A stretch of DNA of 64,000 nucleotides, taken from JAHEFU01 sp020440645. GTDB taxonomy: Bacteria > 4484-113 > JAFGCY01. The DNA is taken from assembly GCA_020440645.1 (NCBI GenBank), contig JAGRNR010000016.1, forward strand, positions 1 through 64,000, given 5' to 3'. The notes beneath the pieces are model-generated. The model saw only the letters and a program-made list of their open reading frames with translations. It made no database searches and was not told the origin of the DNA. The position numbers and the translations under genes were made by a program. Each line of letters opens with the position of its first letter. Positions within the stretch are counted from its first letter, which is position 1. Positions 60,278-64,000 of this stretch are shown piece after piece.

Positions 60278-60928
60278 GTGAGAACATTCATCCCCCTTGC
60301 AGCCCTGGTGCTGCTTTCGCTCGTCCCGCTGCGTGCCATCGCTGCGGAGCCGAACCTCAACGCGGAATTCAGCGCTTCAGTTGAATTCAACAGCGAGGAA
60401 GCCAACACGCCGAAGAAGATCCCGGTGATCAACTTCGACGGCAGCATCCTCGTGGCCGGCAACAGGCTGCGGGTGGAGGTTGTCAACAGCATCACCCAGG
60501 AGCCAACCGTCGCAATCCTGGACATTGACAAAGGTACCGCCGCCCTGCTCTATCCTGACAACCTGAATGGCGAGCGCATGCCACTCGGTGATGACTTCCG
60601 CAACAGTTACCTGTCCCTGTTCATGGACTTCGCGCAGCGCGAGAAGCTTGGCGAGGTCAAGGGCTGGAAGCTGGCAACGGAGAAGCTCGACGGTGGTGGC
60701 AGCCGCTATGTCTACAGCGGGCAGAGCAGCCGCAGCGTCAGCTTCGAGATCGCCGACAAGGGCCAGCCGCACCAGCTGGTGATCAAGTCCCCCAAGGTGA
60801 CCGTCACCATCCGCCTCAGCAATGTGGACACTGCAACAAAGCCGGCCGCCGACCAGTTCAGCATCCCCGCTGACTTCAGCATGCGCGACTCGGATACGAA
60901 GCTCGCGGACATCTTGCCCTCGCTATAA
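60278..60928 (+). CDS. Secreted LolA/DUF4412-like protein
   Basis: A 216-residue protein with a signal peptide (~1-23) starting from GTG. The repeated long strands (FSASVEFNSEEA, VAGNRLRVEVVNSITQEPTV, TAALLYPDNLNGERMPLG) suggest the open beta-barrel of LolA-type periplasmic proteins. A lipid- or lipoprotein-carrier role is a guess. It shares style with the 31643 product. Confidence 0.6.
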   Translation: MRTFIPLAALVLLSLVPLRAIAAEPNLNAEFSASVEFNSEEANTPKKIPVINFDGSILVAGNRLRVEVVNSITQEPTVAILDIDKGTAALLYPDNLNGERMPLGDDFRNSYLSLFMDFAQREKLGEVKGWKLATEKLDGGGSRYVYSGQSSRSVSFEIADKGQPHQLVIKSPKVTVTIRLSNVDTATKPAADQFSIPADFSMRDSDTKLADILPSL

Positions 60929-60929
60929 T
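60924..60929 (+). promoter_or_regulatory. -10 box for a leaderless class III aminotransferase mRNA
   Basis: A perfect TATAAT ends 7 nt before the ATG at 60937. It lies across the end of the upstream gene. Confidence 0.5.
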
Positions 60930-60936
60930 CAAGCCG

Positions 60937-62208
60937 ATGACACACCCCCTACCCGACGACGCCACCACCAAGCAGTGGTACATGGAGCATGTCAATTCCG
61001 GCCTGCTCAGCCTGCTGGGTTTCATGGGCCTGGACAGCGCCGAGCTGGAGGCCGAGGGCTGGCATGTGCGCACCGGTGACGGCCGCGAGTTCATCGACTG
61101 CGTCGCCGGTTACGGCAGCTACAACTTCGGCCACCGCAACCCGGCCGTGGTCAACGCCGTCAAAGAGCAGCTGGACCGCATGCCGATGTCCAGCAAGCTG
61201 CTGCTGAACCCGGTGCAGGCCCGCCTGGCGCACCGCCTGGCGGAGATCACGCCCGGTGATCTTAAGTACAGCTTCATCAGCAACAGTGGTACGGAAGCCG
61301 TTGAGGCTGCCATCAAGCTGGCGCGCCTGCGTACCGGCAAGCCGGACATCATCAGTGCCAAGAACGCCTACCACGGCAAGACGCTGGGCAGCCTGTCCAG
61401 CACCCACCGCGAGCACTTCCAGTCGCCGTTCCGCCCACTGATTGCCAACTTCGGCGTGGTGCCCTTCGGGGACCTTGATGCGCTCGACGCCGCCATCTCC
61501 GAAACGACGGCGGCCGTGATGCTGGAGCCCGTGCAGGGTGAAGGCGGCATCCGCGTGCCTCCCCCGGGCTACCTGACGGGCGTGCGCGAGATCACGAAGA
61601 AGCATGGCGTGCTGCTGATCCTCGATGAGGTGCAGACCGGCATGGGACGCACCGGGCGCAACTTCGCCTGCGAGCGTGAGGGAGTCGTGCCCGACATCCT
61701 CGTGCTGGCCAAGTCGCTCGGCGGCGGCGTGATGCCGATCGGCGCCACCATCGGCACCGAGTACGTCTGGGAGCTGTTCCAGGAGAACCCGCTCGTGCAT
61801 ACAAGCACCTTCGGTGGCAATGAACTGGCCTGCGCCGCGGCCTGTGCCGCACTTGACCTGCTGGAGCAGGGCGGCTACGCCGAACAGGCGGAGAAAAACG
61901 GCGCTTATTTCCTCGAAGCATTGAAGAAGCTGCAGAAGGACTTCCCCGATGTACTGGCGGAAGTGCGCGGCCAGGGCATGATGATCGGCATCGACTGCGT
62001 CAGCAAGGATGTCTGCGAGCTGATGATCGCCAGCGTGATCGAGGAGAAGGTGTTCATCGCCTTCGCCCTCAACAACCCGGAGGTGCTGCGCATCGAACCG
62101 CCGCTGCACATGCCCCCCGAAGTGATAGATGTCGTGATCACAAGGCTGCACAAGGCCTGTGAAGGCACCCGTATGATCCTCGAACAGTTCAGCCAGAGCC
62201 AGGGATGA
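60937..62208 (+). CDS. Class III PLP aminotransferase (putrescine/acetylornithine type)
   Basis: A 423-residue omega-aminotransferase. SNSGTEAVEAAIKLARL binds the PLP phosphate, LILDEVQTGMGRTG holds the PLP-ring Asp, and the Schiff-base Lys is in VLAKSLGGGVMPIGA. Closest in pattern to putrescine aminotransferase (YgjG) and acetylornithine/ornithine aminotransferases; substrate not assignable. A 6-bp gap to the next gene suggests co-transcription. Confidence 0.88.
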   Translation: MTHPLPDDATTKQWYMEHVNSGLLSLLGFMGLDSAELEAEGWHVRTGDGREFIDCVAGYGSYNFGHRNPAVVNAVKEQLDRMPMSSKLLLNPVQARLAHRLAEITPGDLKYSFISNSGTEAVEAAIKLARLRTGKPDIISAKNAYHGKTLGSLSSTHREHFQSPFRPLIANFGVVPFGDLDALDAAISETTAAVMLEPVQGEGGIRVPPPGYLTGVREITKKHGVLLILDEVQTGMGRTGRNFACEREGVVPDILVLAKSLGGGVMPIGATIGTEYVWELFQENPLVHTSTFGGNELACAAACAALDLLEQGGYAEQAEKNGAYFLEALKKLQKDFPDVLAEVRGQGMMIGIDCVSKDVCELMIASVIEEKVFIAFALNNPEVLRIEPPLHMPPEVIDVVITRLHKACEGTRMILEQFSQSQG

Positions 62209-62214
62209 CCCGCC

Positions 62215-62682
62215 ATGTTTGAAATCCGCAAGACGATGCACATTCCGCTGCCGCCGCAGGCAGTATTCAACGCCGCCCGCCAGGTGGAGAAGTTCCCCGA
62301 GGTGCTGCCCAACCTGGACAGCGCGCGCGTGGTCTCCGACGAGGGCAACGGCAGTCTGATCACGGAATGGACGGCTACGCTCAAGGTCGGCCCGATGAGC
62401 AAGAAGGTCACCTGGACTGAGCGTGACAGCTGGAACGAGTCCGACCTGAGCTGCCGCTTTGAGCTGGTCAAGGGCGACATGAAGATCTACAACGGCGACT
62501 GGAAGTTCGAGGCGCAGGACGGCGGCACACTGGTGCACCTCAATGTGGACTTCGAGCTCGGCATCCCGATGCTCGGCCCGATGGTCAACAACATCGCCAA
62601 CCAGGTGATGGACCAGAACTGCGATGAGCTGCTGCAGGGCCTGAACGCCATTGCCGCAGCGCAGGCGGGCAGCGCGGGTTAG
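62215..62682 (+). CDS. SRPBCC (START-like) polyketide cyclase/dehydrase-family protein
   Basis: A 155-residue SRPBCC protein. The opening (FEIRKTMHIPLPPQAVFNAARQVEKFPEVLPN) and the long C-terminal helix (NQVMDQNCDELLQGLNAIA) fit the cyclase/dehydrase type that includes ubiquinone-binding Coq10-like proteins. A lipid or quinone ligand is possible; no catalytic residues are identifiable. Confidence 0.8.
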   Translation: MFEIRKTMHIPLPPQAVFNAARQVEKFPEVLPNLDSARVVSDEGNGSLITEWTATLKVGPMSKKVTWTERDSWNESDLSCRFELVKGDMKIYNGDWKFEAQDGGTLVHLNVDFELGIPMLGPMVNNIANQVMDQNCDELLQGLNAIAAAQAGSAG

Positions 62683-62702
62683 CGGCGGGGGCAGAAAAAC
62701 CC

Positions 62703-62708
62703 TATAAT
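62703..62708 (+). promoter_or_regulatory. -10 element upstream of the cohesin-like lipoprotein gene
   Basis: A perfect TATAAT 28 bp before the ATG at 62737; the -35 is poor. Confidence 0.45.
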
Positions 62709-62736
62709 TGAGCATCTGTTCTTCACTGGTGCTCCT

Positions 62737-63282
62737 ATGCGGCAACTGAAATCCATTATTACCTGCCTGACCCTGCTGACCCTGCTCGGCTGCGGTGGAG
62801 GCGGGGCTGACCGTGGCGGCAATGCCGACCTCTCACCGGGTGGCAATGCTCCCCTGCCCGGATCCGTGGATGAGCGCAGCGTTAGCCTGCTGCTGGAGGC
62901 GACCCCGATCCAGGGTGACGAATGGTCACTGATGCTCAGCGCTGAGGATGCCACTGACATCTACCAGCTGGCAGGCAGCGTGCTGTTCGACCCCACGATG
63001 TATGAGATCACCTCGGTGGAGGCCGGTGGCGGACTGGGCGGACCGGAGGATGCCTACTTCGTCAACTCCAGCGCTGATGAGGGCAAGCTGGATTTCGGTT
63101 ACACCAGCCGCTGGTTTGGCCGTGTCAACTCCGGTGACCTGAACCTGCTGCGCCTCAGGGTGCGTGCGCTCGGTGACTTCTCCCTTGGCGACTTCAGCCT
63201 GCCGCTGGAGCCGGACAGCCTGCGCGTGCGGGATTCGCAGAAGCGTGAGCTCGAGCCCAGCCTCAGGAGGGCCGGATCATGA
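62737..63282 (+). CDS. Cohesin-like lipoprotein
   Basis: A 181-residue lipoprotein with lipobox TLLGC (Cys about residue 19) followed by a Gly-rich linker. The domain (~50-165) has the cohesin-type pattern of strands (YQLAGSVLFDPTMYEITSVE; LDFGYTSRWF; LLRLRVRALGDFSLGDFSL). Cohesins bind dockerins. The following gene, which overlaps by 4 bp, encodes a protease with a dockerin-like Ca loop, so the two may dock at the cell surface. Cohesin identity is from strand pattern only. Confidence 0.65.
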   Translation: MRQLKSIITCLTLLTLLGCGGGGADRGGNADLSPGGNAPLPGSVDERSVSLLLEATPIQGDEWSLMLSAEDATDIYQLAGSVLFDPTMYEITSVEAGGGLGGPEDAYFVNSSADEGKLDFGYTSRWFGRVNSGDLNLLRLRVRALGDFSLGDFSLPLEPDSLRVRDSQKRELEPSLRRAGS

Positions 63283-64000
63283 TCCGCATCGCCTTCCTGA
63301 CCAGCCTGCTCGTGATCCTGCTGTGCGCCGTTGCCAACGCGACCGTGCGCCCGCCGCAGGAATGGTTCGACGGCCCGGAGAAGGACAAGCTCTGGGAGGA
63401 GATGTACCCGATCCTGAACGACTGGGAGTTCAACCCCCAGCCGCCGCTGTCCGGCAGCGTGCTTGAGCAGTACGACGGCATCCGCAAGTACCTCGGCTAC
63501 ACACGTGATCGCTTTGCCGATGAGGAGGGACTGGAAAGCGGCAGCGCCGCCAGCCAGCGCTTCGACCTGAACCTGGACGGCGTGATCGACCACTTCGACC
63601 TGCTGGAACTGGGCTATGAGGTCGCCCCTGACAACAAGGGCACGAGCATCGCCCCGCCGGAGGGCACGAACCAGTGGTATGTGCTGCGCGCGGACTTCCA
63701 GGACCAGAATGCCAACTACGGCACCTACGACGTCGACTACTTCAACGAGCGCTTCTTCTCGCTCGGCACGGCTCCCAAGCCGAGCATCAATGACTACTAC
63801 CAGGAGACCAGCTACGGCAAACTGGCGATCAACGGCACGGTGGACACCTCCGGGACCGGCGGCGACGGCTGGTACAAGGGCGAGCACACCAAGCAGTGGT
63901 ACATTGACAACGGTGGGCGCTGGCTGGTGAAGGAGGCTGTGCTGAACGCCGACCCCTTCGTGGACTTCAGCGACTTCGACGTGGACGGCGACGGCTACGT
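63279..64000 (+). CDS. M6-type (immune inhibitor A-like) secreted metalloprotease, partial
   Basis: 240 residues visible; the gene continues beyond the window. Signal peptide ~1-22. A dockerin/EF-hand-like Ca loop (FDLNLDGVIDHFDLLELG, residues 95-112) follows. FNERFFSLGTAPKPSINDYYQETSYGKLAI is typical of the M6 family pro/catalytic region. The HExxH zinc motif would lie beyond 64000. Start ATG 63279 is in the ATGA overlap with the lipoprotein stop, with AGGAGG upstream. Confidence 0.8.
   Translation, partial: MIRIAFLTSLLVILLCAVANATVRPPQEWFDGPEKDKLWEEMYPILNDWEFNPQPPLSGSVLEQYDGIRKYLGYTRDRFADEEGLESGSAASQRFDLNLDGVIDHFDLLELGYEVAPDNKGTSIAPPEGTNQWYVLRADFQDQNANYGTYDVDYFNERFFSLGTAPKPSINDYYQETSYGKLAINGTVDTSGTGGDGWYKGEHTKQWYIDNGGRWLVKEAVLNADPFVDFSDFDVDGDGY

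Noticed and set aside
60949..62745. A 598-codon minus-strand open frame
   Set aside because: Antisense to the class III aminotransferase and SRPBCC genes, whose motifs are certain.

Overview
The window is a GC-rich, densely coded bacterial chromosome segment with about 52 protein genes and one tRNA. It encodes lipoprotein-type signal peptides, a Tat substrate, a LptA/OstA-type protein, FtsEX with an EnvC-like LytM factor, and a flagellar rod-binding protein. Together these point to a diderm, probably flagellated bacterium. I cannot name the phylum from the sequence. The mix (SufCBD-Rieske-SufS-SufU, pyruvate phosphate dikinase with ATP-type PEP carboxykinase, DUF1800/DUF1501, very large FG-GAP lipoproteins, dockerin-like and cohesin-like proteins) would fit a little-studied environmental lineage.

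Layout. 1-10.5 kb (minus strand): a receiver-PP2C phosphatase running off the left edge, a TIG-type secreted protein with LptA-like and NYN genes, then wecG-ftsE-ftsX-envC-like-ctpA, a cell-envelope and division cluster. 10.5-16.8 kb (plus): flgJ and a complete suf operon. 16.8-26.6 kb: an amber-interrupted small membrane protein, a dUTPase-like gene, a CsgG/FlgT-like protein, tRNA-Thr(CGT), cheW, enolase, ppdK, a SurA-N-like protein, an M17 aminopeptidase and a CXXCXGXG zinc protein. 26.8-37.2 kb: two proteins with degenerate GGDEF domains, secreted propeller-like proteins, an inositol-phosphatase-family enzyme, a Maf/DUF115 protein and a class V aminotransferase-fold enzyme. 37.2-42.7 kb: a Doc/Fic-type toxin-antitoxin pair, a DUF1800-DUF1501 pair, a MATE transporter and a glutaredoxin. 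42.7-55.2 kb: two tandem FG-GAP/ASPIC lipoproteins of more than 1,200 residues, pckA, and a 956-residue propeller/TSP3 protein. 55.2-64 kb: a REP-associated tyrosine transposase (RAYT) with its hairpin array, a Cys-rich secreted protein, a peroxiredoxin-like protein, a GDP-mannose-dehydratase-like protein, ssb, a class III aminotransferase, and a cohesin-like lipoprotein overlapping an M6-type protease gene.

The most unusual structure is a RAYT preceded by five exact-length 23-bp units. Each is a GGAG-like head plus a hairpin, and the stems show compensatory changes. An inverted copy follows the gene. Related GGAG-headed palindromes lie in several intergenic spaces (35.8, 39.3, 40.7-40.9 and 55.2 kb), and in three cases they supply the TAG stop codon of the adjacent gene. 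Other points of interest are a set of start codons placed 6-7 nt after a -10 hexamer with no Shine-Dalgarno (apparent leaderless genes), a Doc-like toxin lacking the acidic Fic residue, two catalytically degenerate GGDEF proteins, and a cohesin-like/dockerin-like gene pair.

Metabolically, enolase, PpdK and PckA together cover interconversion of PEP, pyruvate and oxaloacetate. The suf genes supply Fe-S clusters. FlgJ, CheW, the FlgT-like protein and the Maf protein indicate motility and probable flagellin glycosylation. Upstream signals are a mix of good Shine-Dalgarno sites and leaderless-type starts. Most intergenic spaces are short. The only stretch above 300 bp without a gene (about 50199-50526) holds divergent promoters for an FG-GAP lipoprotein and pckA.
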